The translations under genes were made by a program, and so were the position numbers. Positions 9,370 through 20,939 of a stretch of DNA of 64,000 nucleotides are shown one piece after another. A model generated the notes under the pieces. That model searched no databases, was not told the origin of the DNA, and saw nothing but the letters and a program-made list of their open reading frames with translations. Origin of the DNA: Eumeta japonica. Lineage: Eukaryota > Arthropoda > Insecta > Lepidoptera > Psychidae. The stretch is from the NCBI GenBank assembly GCA_005406025.1, contig BGZK01000859.1, forward strand, positions 1 through 64,000, read 5' to 3'. The number at the start of each line of letters is the position of its first letter. Position 1 is the first letter of the stretch.

Positions 9370-10595
9370 CAGTTAGGAACACAAAAAAAAAGGAATCAAC
9401 CGACCGATTTAGGTCGAGTTGTTCACAAGTGGTGCTCTTCCGTACATGTGACAATTGATTTTTATTTACAGAGATAGAATTACACTTTATATATGTTATT
9501 AATATATTGTTTTGATGTTAATATTATCACCAAATCTAAGTGCTGATTTACTCTGAGAAGAATGTGCAAGAAACTTATGGTTTGACCTTTTTTGCTAAAA
9601 ATTCAAATGTGTTCTGTTTGCTGTTTGTTAACTTCATATTTTATGTTGGATAATGAAAATTGAAACTGTATCACTTCACCACGTGATCGTCTCTAATTCT
9701 AATATTCTCTTTTCTTTAAAAAAAACGGATTTACAACAGTTGGTCATTATGTCGCCTACCCTCATAATTTTACGACTCGCCGCTATTGTTCTTGATAACC
9801 ACAAAGACAAATTTCACAATGAGTTAATGCTTATGATATTCATGTATAATTTTAAAATATGATGTGAGGCATCAGGCGAAAAGTATCGAATATTAATAAT
9901 TTATCGGTGTACGAAAGAAATAACGTTAAGCGTCAATTCCCGATTACAAAAGTAAACTTAAATATGTTCATAATGGGGTATGAAACGAGGGAATATGATT
10001 ATTAAAATTTTAAACGTTACAATATTTTTTCTGTAGATACATGTGTTTTGTATATGTATATAATTATATACTTAATTAGGAAGATTTTAAACAACTTTAT
10101 AATCATCAGGTGTATTTACTGTCGTACTGGGCCCATACTGGCAGTAAACGCGGTGAACACGCAATGATCGCTGAAGTCTAATAATATGGAATTGTTTAAT
10201 TTATCTTTGATTTAAATGATTTATGAGGAGAAGAAAAAAATGTCATCAACAATAGTACAACTCTCTTTTTCTAATGTACTTAAATTTTTCGGCATACATT
10301 TATTGTATACCATATCGACAGCATTGCTTGTCCTTTATCGATAAAGTTAAAAAAAATATATTCGGTGTACGTTCACCGTTCACCATTAAGTATATTTCTA
10401 TCAAGAAAACGCCTAACGTTTGCCTATCAAGAAAAACGTGACGAGGACGGACTTCAAAATTATTTATTTTGAAGGAGGCTTCCTCTAACAGCATTCAGGC
10501 AGAGGGCCTTCGAATAAATCTCATTATAACTCTTATTGAGTGGTTCCTGTCGAGAAATCAAGTTAGAACGATATAAAAGCCATTCCCTAAGCATT
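9370..10595. other. No feature recognised
   Basis: AT-rich sequence. Open frames near 9653 and 10300-10654 are short, have no domain signature and overlap on opposite strands; treated as chance. Confidence 0.5.
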
Positions 10596-10599
10596 GAAG

Positions 10600-11520
10600 T
10601 TATAATGGACGAATAAATAAATGTTGCCGTACCGAAAACTCGGCCTCCGACCATTCATAACCGCCGGCCGCCTACTTTTTCCCTTCTCCGGTGAAAACTT
10701 TGATTCGTTTCAAATTTATTTAGGTCTCCATCTCGAAAGCCCTAAGGGACTCGCGGAAGATAAGGAATTGCCGAGACAATGGGAAAAGCCGCCGGGCGCA
10801 GTCTCTCGAGGCGAGTCATCGTCACGCGAGGCACGGAAGACACGACGAATGGAAAAATGTTTTATGCAATTCCCTCCCGCGTCCCGCGCCCCCGGAGCCT
10901 TTCTCGTGAAAAACCTAAACGATCGATCGAGCCCGCTGCGTTTCGACCGCGGCCGTGTCGCTCGACGTCACCGCTGTTAATAAAATATCGGAAATTCGTA
11001 CCGTCTTGTCAGATTTCTCGTTTTTTTTTTTCACCGCCTATTTCCTCATGAATATTTCGCGCCGGCAAACCGGAAGATATATGACGACTTTTGTCACTGA
11101 AATAGGATAACTTTCTGGCGGGTATCTTTGATACTTCCTTCCCGTACGCGAAGGTCTAACAAAACATTTCATATCGAATTCGTTTTAATAATTAGTGTGT
11201 TTCGATAAAGCGTATAAAGCATATCGATCGATTGCAAAATGCCCTTTAAAGGGAATTGGGACAAACAAGTTAAACTTCGCGAACAAGCTCAGGGAAGTTA
11301 ATTAAACGGTTTGATGTGAGTTATTCGAATGCGAACTCATGACGGGTGTCGCAAGGGACTTCCCAGGGCTCTCGGGGTAGCTATTAAAAGGTCATGGTTG
11401 AAGATTTTACACGGTTTAACTCCGGTTTGGGGCGTTCTCCTAAGAACCTATTCCGGATACATAATGATCTTCGCTTATAGTTCAGATTGGCACCCAATTA
11501 GGCAGTGTTTTGGAATTGGT
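10600..11520. promoter_or_regulatory. GC-rich, apparently unique island: candidate regulatory DNA
   Basis: This is one of the largest islands of balanced composition in the window, with many CpG-containing words (for example GCCGCCGGGCGCAG near 10788 and GACCGCGGCCGTGTCGC near 10945). No part matches the window's repeat families. It contains many homeodomain-type cores (TTTATGCAATT near 10861, TAATAATTAG near 11186, AGTTAATTAAACGG near 11296) and the palindromic word ATCGATCGAT (11222-11231). Overlapping open frames (10621-10980, 10779-11051) have compositionally driven residues and no motif. An enhancer or conserved element within a large intron or gene desert is the most economical reading; an unannotated 5' exon is possible. 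Confidence 0.3.
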
Positions 11521-11589
11521 ATTTTTTTATATTACGATTGACATTTGTTTTTTGTAATGATATATGTATCGAATTGCGTTTTTTTTGAA

Positions 11590-11621
11590 TGTTTGGATAC
11601 AAAAATTTTTGTATCCAAACA
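11590..11621. repeat. Perfect 32-bp palindrome
   Basis: The 16-base arm TGTTTGGATACAAAAA is followed directly by its exact reverse complement with no loop. It belongs to a set of perfect hairpins described in the findings. Confidence 0.95.
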
Positions 11622-11822
11622 CTATAAGTTAAGCTAAGTCCATTTTCCAGGAGAAACGAAAAACTGTTTTGTTACAGAAAATCTAAGTTTAAGTATCAAT
11701 ACAATGTTTTTGTTTTATAAAATAAAGTTTCCTTGTTTTTAGGGCCTGGAAAATCACAGTTATTTAACTTATGGGGTTTCTAAAATACATCAAAAGAAAA
11801 GAAGTTTTTTTAAAATTTTATT

Positions 11823-12278
11823 ATATATAAATAACTAGGTGCGCCCCGCGGTTTCACCCGCGTGGTGATGGAAAATTGTGATAATGACGATAGAAAGCGT
11901 TTTTTTGTCAATTTTTCAATGTTTTTATATTATTTTGCTATTCGGGACGGAGACAAATCCAACAAATTAAAAATGAAAATCGGTCCAGCTATTCTCCAGT
12001 TATAAAAGTTCGAACAATTATATCGTGTAATGTATATAAATTGGTACTAAGTATTTTTTTTATGATAATCTTACTAATATGTATTATAAACGCTATAGTT
12101 TGTAAGGATAGATAGGTACGAAAGTATATGATATATATTTTTTTTTTATAAAAAGTATCATATGTTACTTCTAATATCTTCGAGAGTATATGTACAAAGT
12201 TTCATGATAAGCGGTTGAGTAGTTTTGGCGTGAAAGCGTAACAAACAAACTTACATTCACATTTATAATATTAGTATG
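11823..12278 (+). repeat. Dispersed repeat family C (copy 1)
   Basis: It begins near 'AACTAGGTGCGCCCCGCGGTT' and ends 'TTTATAATATTAGTATGAT', preceded by 'TTCATGATAAGCGGTTGAG...GCGTAACAAACAAAC'. This start and end are a common pattern of insect retroposon tails. No coding content. Confidence 0.6.
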
Positions 12279-12279
12279 A

Positions 12280-12795
12280 TTTGTAATTTGAAATCAAAAT
12301 ACACACAATTTGATAATGGACTTATTCTAAATGTTTTTGCGATATGTAACTGGTCATTTATATATTTTATTGTAATATTCTTTGACTTTTCGTTCCTGAG
12401 GTAGGTAAGTATCAATTTTTTTAGATATTTCATCTTTTAGACGTTTGTGGCTTATCTTTCGTTGAATGTAAAATATTTACGATTTGTATTTGTCATTGAT
12501 TTATGGCTTTGTTTACATTTAGAGATTTATATGAACCACTCACAAAGGGATAAATATATCGGTATGCGAGTACCAACGATTTAGTTTTTCTTTGGCGATC
12601 AATATGCGTTTATGTCTAGGTATAATTAAATATAAGTATTGTTTTCTTGAGTTTTGGTTACTTTTAATTTTTTTCTGAAAAGCCGATAGGTATATATACT
12701 AACATGATTTATATTGTAACGGTATTACGAGAAACGTGTTTGGCTATTCATAATGGACCTTTAATACCTACATTATTGAACAACAGTGAAAGATG
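12280..12795. other. No feature recognised
   Basis: AT-rich, without a supported gene or repeat edge. Confidence 0.5.
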
Positions 12796-12819
12796 GGGTG
12801 CAGTGAAAGAAACATGCGA

Positions 12820-13000
12820 ATATAATTAATGCAGTGTAGATGCTGTCCCTACGTAGTGTTTCATTCAAAAATAAATATGGGAATAATGATGTTAGAAGAC
12901 GGTGTAATTTGGAAGATCTAGTGAATAAAGTAGAAAAAGTATGTTCAAGTGGTTAGACCGTTTGGAAAAGACGAATTAGATGAAATCAAGTTAGAAAACG
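12820..13000 (+). pseudogene. Non-LTR retrotransposon, post-RT C-terminal fragment
   Basis: Reading across frame breaks, the plus strand gives N-N-D-V-R-R-R-C-N-L-E-D-L-V-N-K-V-E-K, then a tract resembling M-F-K-W-L-D-R-L-E-K-T-N. This matches the 'DVRERCGL...VERxxLRWxGHLERMNES' segment that follows the reverse transcriptase in many insect LINEs. The same segment occurs on the minus strand near 46745-46700, so both copies belong to one family. At least two frame changes are present. Confidence 0.55.
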
Positions 13001-13109
13001 AATTACGTACATTATTTTTGTTCTCATCTTCAATGGCCAGCCTCTAGTAACGTTATGGCAGAAAATTGCTTTCAAAAATTATTTTATTAATACAATAAAT
13101 CTAGCAGTC

Positions 13110-13245
13110 TATTAATATGCAAATCCAAAATTTGCGTATTAATAAATCCATGCCGTTGGTTGCGGATGGATTTTAGTTGTGGAAAACCTGGGAGAGGCTT
13201 AATTTACGCACAGCAGTGGATGAAAACGGCTGATTCGACAATCGA
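13110..13245 (+). repeat. LINE 3' end
   Basis: It contains 'GGGAGAGGCTTAATTTACGC' followed by 'CAGCAGTGGATG...ACGGCTGAT', the GGGAGAGGCCT...CAGCAGTGGA...GGCTGAT signature of insect LINE 3' ends. It lies on the same strand just downstream of the LINE C-terminal fragment. Confidence 0.55.
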
Positions 13246-13249
13246 TTTA

Positions 13250-13935
13250 TTTATTGAGTAGATTATGTACAGACGACGAGCACTTTAAGAGACCTCGGGT
13301 TGTTTTAGATATCGTTAGATGTCGAGGAGTGCGTCAAGATAGATACTCGCTTTCATCATGAGCATTTAGGTATAACTTAGGTAATTATATCTTACATGTA
13401 TTTGTACATCGCATGTGAAAATTACATCATATAAAGTAAATTTAAATGTCTATTAATATTCAGAGTTTTAAAGATATTATAGGTGCGTTATTACGAAGTT
13501 CTTAGAAATCATTGTCAATAAAACATGAAGCAAGTAGTCTCATATTGTAAATATTTAAATGTTCTTATTTAGGAGTGGGCGTAGCAAAATTGAAAATAGA
13601 AATTAATAGGAACTGACAAACAGTGGAGAGTGGTTTAGCGAAAAGAAAAAAGGTGCTTCTTCATAAATCGTGCAAGTTCTAGTCGCATCATAAGATAAAA
13701 ACTATAAGTTTTAAGTGAATAGATTTGTTAAATATTACTAAAAATACTTTTACGAACGTATGGAGCTCTGGCCTGCGCCTTCTATATAAATTATTTAAAA
13801 ACACTATTAATAAACAATAGTGTATTGATTATTATATCATTTTGGCGTATTTTAGCACGGCTTTTTTTATTGTAGAAAGCCATTTAATACAATTATAGGA
13901 AATATTTAGTTCAAAAATAAAGATGGTGTCATGAC
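13250..13935. other. No feature recognised
   Basis: AT-rich. No supported coding sequence or array. Confidence 0.5.
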
Positions 13936-13940
13936 ATAAC

Positions 13941-14068
13941 ACGCGCAAGCATGTCCGGTGGACAGAAAGGGATACAGTCATACGAGTTATAAAGAAGATA
14001 GCAGTGATTTTTTTTTTGTATGATTATATGTATGCCTTTTTTGTCCGCCGAACATGCTCGCCTGTGAA
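13941..14068. repeat. Long imperfect hairpin, MITE-like
   Basis: The left arm (about 13941-13978, containing GCATGTCCGGTGGACAGAAA) pairs imperfectly with the right arm (about 14032-14068, containing TTTGTCCGCCGAACATGC). Roughly three quarters of about 36 positions are complementary. The loop is about 53 bases and contains a partial second pairing of GTATGA/TCATAC. It could be a small foldback element. Confidence 0.6.
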
Positions 14069-14109
14069 TACAGACTTTAAGTCGATTGAAGCATATTGAA
14101 GTTTAAACA

Positions 14110-14615
14110 ATCGTTCAGAGATTAAAACTACAAAACTCAACACACTAAGCGAGACTAAAAAGAAGGAATATTTAAAAAGCTATATGTATGTATATAATAA
14201 GTATTTGTATATTTTTAACTTATAAGCTAATCTAGTATGATAAGCTTTTTTCATTGTTATTTTGTTAAGTTATCTCATAAGGTATATTTAGTACGTGATT
14301 GACAGTTAACAACTTTCGAAATGAATTTATTATTAAACAATCCTTTTGTTTAAAAAGAATACTTTAAAAATCATATTTTGTTAGATATGTACGCGGTCCA
14401 GGTCGGATAAGAAACATTTCTCTTTACCTATGAATAGTGACTCATGTTATACTTAGTTTTTTACATTTTAATTGCGAGTGGTGTAACAAAATAGTTTTAT
14501 TCCGATTTTTGAAAATCAAGTTATTACTATCTATTTTAACCATTTTTATAGTGATATCTCTATGTGAATGTGGGTGTTAATGTAAACGATTGATAATAAT
14601 GTCATATTCCATTTT
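14110..14615. other. No feature recognised
   Basis: AT-rich sequence without identified genes or repeats. Confidence 0.5.
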
Positions 14616-14739
14616 TCCAAACCAAAATTTCCTCGTGGTAGATTTTGAGGAGTTACAAAGATAAATTTTTCAGAAAAATGTCTTTTTATTTATAATTTTT
14701 AGACTACCCTACCGATCGGCACCAAAATTTAATCCTTTT

Positions 14740-15310
14740 CCTAAACAATTGCATCGACTGTTTTAAACTACAAAAATTTGGTTGATCTCTTCAAGAGATA
14801 TCGATGGATAAAAACTTTTCAAATAGTGTTTCTTAATGATATTTTGTAAACTGCTCTACTGATAAATTCAAAAATCTATATCTTGCTCTCCTTAAAAAAC
14901 GATGTTGATCGTCGCTAAATGTATTAAAGTTGGTTAATTTGTTCATGAAATAATTTTGGAGAAAAATTTTCAAAAAGTGTTTTATTAGTATATCTTATAA
15001 ATTATTCTAACCACAAATTCTAAAATTTAGTCAGATGTTTACATTAAAAACCATCATCGATTGTCGGAAACTACATTAAAATCGGTGGGTTCGTTCAAGA
15101 GATATTGTCAATAACAAATTTGGAAAATGGAATTTTTAAAGTAAATTCTAAAGATCTTATTACATTGATGTTTGGTTTCAGTCAATTTTCTTTGCTTAAA
15201 AAACTGCGTGGGGTATTGCAAAGCAGATCAAAATCGAACAATGCGTTCGATAGATATCGTAGTTTAAGAATCAATGAACAGTCTTTTATTTTAATAAAAC
15301 AGGACGTTGA
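14740..15310 (+). repeat. Highly diverged tandem array, unit about 150 bp
   Basis: Similar blocks start near 14752, 14905 and 15057, with a partial fourth near 15215. Each runs: 'ATCGA(C/T)TGT/TCG', then 'AACTACAxxAAAATxGGT', then 'T(C/G)TTCA(A/T)GAGATAT', then a T-rich part with 'TTTTCAAAxAGTGTTT'. The reverse complement of 22190-22630 holds a second array with the same 'ATCGAACAA(T/C)GC(G/A)TTCGA' word (15235 versus 22200). The plus frame at 15105-15350 is chance within the array. Confidence 0.55.
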
Positions 15311-15627
15311 AACTCGAAGAGCTGAAAACGTATCAAAAATATGTTTTTGAACTCATCACAAAAATCGATCTTTTGAGATCAAACTCCATAATTTACTGCT
15401 AGGTACATTTTTGAAGAATTAGAATTTGAAAATAGAAAATAGTTTCAAAGATGCCCCATAAGGTCAAATATTTTGTTGAATTTTTTAGCTCCAAAAGTTA
15501 AAAGAGATAGGCTTTTGAGCTTTGCGACAACTGTATTTTTCAACTTAAGAAGCTCAAAAACACATCCATAAATATCATAGCCGGAAGTTTTTGGGGATGG
15601 CCGACAGATCTTTTTTATGATTCAAAT

Positions 15628-16076
15628 AAGCCCGCGGTTTCGCTTACGTGAATACAGAACTAATTTTTTCTTTCATATCGGCCGATGTCGTAATCCATTC
15701 TGATTCTGATCCTGCAATCGATATCAATTCTGGTTCAACTGTCGGGGTTGATCACAGTCCCTCCTTCAATTCTGATACTGGCCCCGATGCTGAATTTGGG
15801 CCTCCTTTGGACAGCGAATGTAGTAATAAATTATCTTCATTGGTATAAAAGGTATATTTTAGTAAAACGGTAGATTATTCTACCTCGTTGCAAAATTTTA
15901 TAATCCCTCTAGCCATTAGGATACAATTGAAGGACAGAGACATTTTTACATGTATTATATTGTAAATATCTTAAAAATTAAAAATAAACCAACGATTCCA
16001 CGTCGAATGGTTAAAGTTTCATATCGATATATTCAGGAATTTTTAAACGATGCTCAGATAAAGAATAACAGTTTTC

Positions 16077-16112
<36 letters not shown>

Positions 16113-16470
16113 TTTTCGACTCCGTTTGTGTATACATACAATGAATTCTGATTCCGGTCTGCTCTTGACACCAATTTGTTTAACTCTCAATTTCGACTGC
16201 AGTCTCGCTTTTGATTCTGCACCCGGTTTCGGCTAAGTAATTTCCGTTTTTGAATTCTTTGTCTCAATGCTAATTCCGGTACTGCCTCTCATTCCTATTC
16301 CGGTCGAGCTATTGTTTCTAATTTTAATCCCACACTCGACTTCGCCCTTGATCTCATTCTCAATTTTGGTCTGTACCGGTTTTGAATCATGATTTTGCTT
16401 TTCGTCCTACTTGAGATTTTGAATTCGCTACCGGTCGCGGTTTCGATTCGGACGAAACTGAAGAAAATGC
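15628..16470 (-). repeat. Dispersed repeat family B (two copies or one with an AT-repeat split)
   Basis: In reverse orientation it opens with 'CCCGCGGTTTCGCTTACGTG', then long runs of quasi-hexamer words (GATTCTGATCCTG, GATACTGGCCCCGATGCTG; later TCCGGTCTGCTC, TCGGTT). A simple AT repeat (about 16079-16110) divides the two blocks. The frame at 15648-15848, rich in Ser/Asp/Pro, comes from this low-complexity text and is not a gene. Confidence 0.65.
16079..16110. repeat. (AT)n microsatellite
   Basis: About fifteen uninterrupted AT dinucleotides. Confidence 0.95.
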
Positions 16471-16905
16471 TAGAATCAAAATAAAATTTAAGGCATATTA
16501 CGTGGGATTAGAGTAGCTTTTTATAAGTAAAAGAATTTTTAGAATATGTAATAGCATAAATATGGTAACGAAGCCAAGGTAGAGTCTATTCTACTCAGGC
16601 GATTTCTTATCAGTGAAAGAGTTTTTAAACTCGAATAAATAGTTTGGTTTAGAGAAATATAAAATAAATACACAAACCAAGTCGGGTACAAATGATAATT
16701 TTTAGGATTCCATCCCCCAATAGAAAATTCGTTTCCTGTGCGTCTGTCTGTCAAGACTCTTTTTCTCAGGATGCAGGAGGTATTATATTAACATTAATAT
16801 CGAACACTTTGTCTAAAGTCCCTGGAAACTAAAAAACGAAGATAAAATTTAATGAATGTAATCAAAAAATATAGTCAAAAAACTGCCATTTATGCCTTAT
16901 ATTTT

Positions 16906-16966
16906 GAAATTCGCCAGTTAATTAAGACCTATATATATATAGGGTTTTAATTTACTGGCGAATTTC
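16906..16966. repeat. Near-perfect hairpin, about 26-bp arms
   Basis: GAAATTCGCCAGTTAATTAA is mirrored by TTAATTTACTGGCGAATTTC with two mismatches, around a short (AT)n loop. Part of the hairpin set in the findings. Confidence 0.85.
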
Positions 16967-16974
16967 TTTACTTA

Positions 16975-17980
16975 ATTTTTTTATAGACTTACATTAATTG
17001 ACTTACAATCGCCATTGTATGTATGAACCGTGATGTAGGTGATTCCGTTTTGATTAAAAATTTCAAGACTTTAAGATGATCCTTTTTAACTTATTTATGC
17101 ATATTATTAATCTATTTTACTGTAAAAATATAAATGACAGGATTTGACTACAGCTTCAAAGCGTTAGGAACGAGAAACAAATTTCAAATTTATCGTTCCA
17201 CGATGCTAACTCATTGATCCACAGCACTGACATAAAATAAATTTGGTAGAAATTCTTATTGAAAATTATCAAATTTATTCATAAATGCTGTTATAACATT
17301 TTTACACTCTTTTATGACAATTATTTAACACATTAATAATGATTAACAACAATTATAACGATTAAGTTTATAATTTATAGCAACTTCAATCTAATTTATA
17401 GAATTTAATAAAAAATAAATTAATTAATTAAATTAAGCACTAATAAATTGATTATTTATTATATAAAAATAAATTATTTATCGTGACAAAAAATACACAA
17501 TTTACAGGTGAATTCTAAAATTGGACATGACACGGTACGTACTGATATTTAAGTGATATAATAAAAGTTTTCTCTGAGTGGCAAGTTATATTATATAAAA
17601 ATAATATTGAAATATGTTTATAATTATCCAATTAACACAAAAATTTCATTAATGGATTATTAATTATTAATGACAAGTGAGAACAAACAAAACAGGACAT
17701 TAAAAATCACAGAATGGCATCATCCATGTATAAAAATATATATTTTTTAACTTCCCGCAATGAAAACTTAAGATTTTAAAAACTACGAATTTTTTATATA
17801 ATTCGAAATATGTATGAAAAAAAATCAAAAATTTGCCATACCTGGGAACAATACCATGCCAGCATCGGTATCGTAAACAGATAAAAGCATTAAGACTTTA
17901 TATGGATGAAATATCTATAGGGATATCTTATGAACAATATACCACCAGTTTCATTGCAACCGGATGGATGGCTGACAAGC
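16975..17980. other. No gene recognised; very AT-rich
   Basis: TAAT/ATTAA-rich tract (17270-17480) with no coding signal, then unique AT-rich sequence. Confidence 0.5.
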
Positions 17981-17984
17981 CATT

Positions 17985-18130
17985 TATATGTATATAGCCT
18001 ATCCTTTGGGCAATTACATATTCTTTCTGCATACAAATTTTCATAAAGCTAGGTCAAACGATTCTTGAGGCGTACAGACATACAGACAAAGCAACAGACA
18101 TACAGACATAGTCACTTAACCACAGTAGAA
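17985..18130 (+). repeat. Retroposon 3'-tail-like repeat
   Basis: It holds 'TTTTCATAAAGCTAGGTCAAACGA', then 'CAGACATACAGACA' repeats. This resembles the 'ATTTCATCAAAATCGGT...AACAGACAGA' tail at 52855-52910. Confidence 0.4.
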
Positions 18131-18239
18131 ATATTTATCACGAATTTTGATAAAAAAGAATTGTACATACTGATAGACACTACAGACTTTTATAGATAGA
18201 TTAGTCGTTATCCACTCGCTTAGTGGAAGTTATAGGTGA

Positions 18240-18480
18240 TGAAAGTCGATGAAAAAAAATGTGGTGAATGGTAAATGGAATTCAAAAATTTATAAGGTAA
18301 ATCGATTTACAAATGATTTCAAGTCGAATTCTCAAAGTCTCATATCAATATCATCAGTAATTTTTAAATGATACCCGGAAAAAGAAATACGAGTACATCT
18401 AATGTATGAAAACAATGTTTGTTTGTTTGTTCGTCCTTTATGCACGCCATACCGTTTAACTAATTGGGATAAAATTTTTA
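18240..18480. repeat. Fragment related to 15960-16075 plus a TTTG-rich repeat start
   Basis: 'TCGAATTCTCAAAGTCTCAT' (18323-18342) parallels 'TCGAATGGTTAAAGTTTCAT' (16003-16022), with similar flanks on both sides. It is followed by 'GTTTGTTTGTTTGTTCGTCC' (18418-18437), another common dispersed-repeat start. Confidence 0.4.
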
Positions 18481-18754
18481 CAATTTATTGCTTAAATTTT
18501 TGAGAAAATTATAGGTATAAAAAAACCAGCTTTTGTATCTGACTTCCTCTGCATATTTCTATTATTAAGAAAAACTACCAAATCGATTCCGAAAATTTTC
18601 TTCCAAATAAGAAACCCCCTGAGTACTTTTAACGTTTATTCTTGGCTTGATCAACATATTTGCACTATTACAGATTCCATAATTTTTTTCACTCATAAAA
18701 AGTTACACTATCTTCAAGTAATACAGCCCAAATTTTATTTGGATACTAGCATTT

Positions 18755-19185
18755 ACCCCGGCTTCCCGGAACCACGATGTGTAGAGGAATTGAAATCACA
18801 AAACGGGACGGGAAGTAGAACCGAGAGAAGACATCGAGATAAATCGAAATTAAGAACAGTCTAAGGTCCAAATCAATCGTGGAACTAAAATTAGAATAAA
18901 GAATAGGACCGAAATTGTATGAGCAGTACCGAAATAAGAATTATGAGTGTGACCGGGATCTAAAGAGGGATTAGAATCGGTATCTCATTCGATCGAAATC
19001 GACATAAAATCAATAGCGGTACCGATCGAGAGTGAGACGAATTTGCATCAAGAGCAGAACCGGTGTTAAAATGGACAACGGGATAGCAATTGGAATGATG
19101 ATTGCAAGTGTGATTAGATATACAAGATGATTGAATGCATTCTACGTCCACGCGGGAGGAGCCGCGGGCCAAAGCTAGTATTACA
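18755..19185 (+). repeat. Dispersed repeat family B, long copy
   Basis: About 400 bp of quasi-hexamer words (GGGACGGGAAGTAGAACCG, GTGACCGGGATC, ACCGATCGAGAGTG) ending with the family end 'CCACGCGGGAGGAGCCGCGG', then 'AAAGCTAGTA'. Open frames in either direction here are compositional. Confidence 0.65.
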
Positions 19186-19486
19186 TAAAAACCCCTTTAC
19201 GTGTCTATCAGAATACGCATCGGTCAAAACAAGTGGCTGTTGCGTGATGCTTCAAGCTTGGACGTGTCTCGTTCCGGCCGCGGCCCGAAGCAAACTACAT
19301 TTTACCGAGCCGCGCCATATATCTTTGTCATTGTACGAATTACTTGTCGCCTCACATATCGTTATATTTTTTCCGGTTCTGGTCTGGGGCGAAACTTGAA
19401 TTTGACGCTAATTATTATATTGGTAAATAGTTTATTAGTATATATAATTAGAAAATTTTATTTGAATTAAAAGTTCAGTTCAGTTC

Positions 19487-20475
19487 AGGGCGTACTATAA
19501 GTTTCTGGAACTGACCACTTACGAAAACAATATTTGAAAAGAAATTGCTACATTTAAAAGTAGAACTCTTTAGCTGTAGAATACAGTTTGTTTCATTTAG
19601 CTGTCAATTGTTTTTACCTTGTAGTGTCATTTTAAAATTGCGTGTCTTCATTACTATGGATTTAAGTCGTGAAAATTTTCATAGTAAGATTTTCTACGAT
19701 TATAAGTGTAATTTGACAGCCCAGTAGGGCCTTGCTCGGCTTCGTACTGCTTTTGAAGATAAGCCACCATGCAAGAAGACTATTTATAACTTGTAGGATT
19801 CAAGCGCGGTAGTGTCAATCTCAGTGGCGAATTTCATGATGGTCACCCGTTCACTGCTGTGAACAACACAAATATCGATGCTGTGCGCCAATTGATCAAA
19901 ATATACAGGCATGTGATTTACCATGAGATTTGGGAATCCTTAGGCATCGGCACGAATCAAATACAGTTAATGATAAACAAAAAATTTGGGTATTAAAAAA
20001 CTGAGCTCGCGGTGGATACCACATAATTTGACTGAGGCTCAAGAAACGGACCGCGGCACTTGGTTCAATGCCATAATTACCAGACTCCGTACAATTAATT
20101 GTTAACGTCGTATTATCTTGCATGATAACAAAGTTCTTACAGGTATAACAGACAAATAAATTTTTGAAGGAGAAAAACCTAGAAGTTATATGCAATCTTG
20201 CATACAGTCCCGATCTGGCACTTTGTGACTTTTTTTATTCGCAAAAATTAAGAACCAATTACGTGGTTAACGATTTTCATCTTCAGAAGAGAATGTCGAA
20301 GAGATATGTTTTTGAGGTCACCAGAGAGTAATGGCATACATTTTTCGAAATTAGATTATTCGTAGAGAAAAGTGCATTTATAATTAAGGAAAATATTTTG
20401 AGAAACAATAAATTCATTTTTGACCATTCATAGTAATTTTTTTCTCATTAATTCCAGAGATTTTCAGTGCGCCCT
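19487..20475 (+). mobile_element. Mariner transposon (copy 4), internally deleted, both ends present
   Basis: The terminal inverted repeats are AGGGCGTACTATAAGTTTCT on the left (19487-19506, continuing GG) and, inverted, AGGGCGCACTGAAAATCTCT on the right (20475-20456, continuing GG); a TA follows on the right. At 989 bp it is shorter than the roughly 1.3 kb of complete mariners, and the coding homology shows where the middle is missing. Its transposase belongs to a different mariner lineage from the copies at 2839, 40374 and 51705, being of the 'MDLxRENF' type. Confidence 0.85.
19656..20400 (+). pseudogene. Mariner transposase relic (copy 4)
   Basis: The ATG at 19656 starts M-D-L-S-R-E-N-F-H, then a stop after L-T-A-Q. 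It continues through G-E-F-H-D-G-H-P-F-T-A-V-N-N-T-N-I-D-A-V-R-Q-L-I and the D-R-H/Y-H-E-I-W-E-S-L-G-I-G helix-turn-helix region in another frame, then 'PHNLTEAQETDR' near 20025. The first two catalytic Asp motifs are lost by deletion. The third survives in S-P-D-L-A-L-C-D-F-F (about 20206-20236), and the C-terminal V-F-E-V-T-R-E is near 20308. Multiple stops and frameshifts make it non-functional. Confidence 0.8.
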
Positions 20476-20700
20476 ATACACTATCCGAATCGAACCTTCG
20501 TAACCGCTCTAAGACTGTTTTATGAATATTTGTTCTTGATATCTAAAAATAATCCTTAGGGATTCTGTCTTGAAATCTTAAATGTATTTTTTTACAAAAT
20601 GGTGTATTCAGTAAATATGATCAGTAAACAAAAAAATACAATTTCGTTGAGTAACATCAAAAGTTAGTCAAAACGTAAACGCATAATAGAAAGATTAAAC

Positions 20701-20935
20701 TAAGAAAATGTAGACAGTTCAGACACTTATAAAATGATATCTAAATCGAACATGGCACTCAAAGCCACCACTGCAAACCACTGCTCTGGCGTTTGAATGT
20801 TGTGTTTCAGTATGGACTAAGAAAGATGTAAATGGTTCAGAGACTATTTTACAATGATATCACGATTGTATGGGCACTCGGTACCACAATCTTACCGGTG
20901 CCTGGATGTTTATATTCCAGTATGTAACTAGTAGA
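20701..20935 (+). repeat. Diverged tandem duplication, two units of about 117 bp
   Basis: Unit 1 (20701) and unit 2 (20818) share 'TAAGAAA(G)ATGTA', 'GTTCAGA', 'A(A/C)AATGATATC', 'GGCACTC', 'TTTGAATGTT/CTGGATGTTT' and 'CAGTATG', in order and spacing. Confidence 0.7.
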
Positions 20936-20939
20936 CACC

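Noticed and set aside
10621..11051. Arg/Pro-rich frames of 119 and 90 codons in the GC-rich island
   Set aside because: Two overlapping frames with residues dictated by CpG-rich composition; no motif and no splice signals at their ends.
15648..15848. Ser/Asp/Pro-rich small protein
   Set aside because: It is the translation of family B quasi-hexameric repeat text; the same pattern recurs at unrelated loci in other frames.
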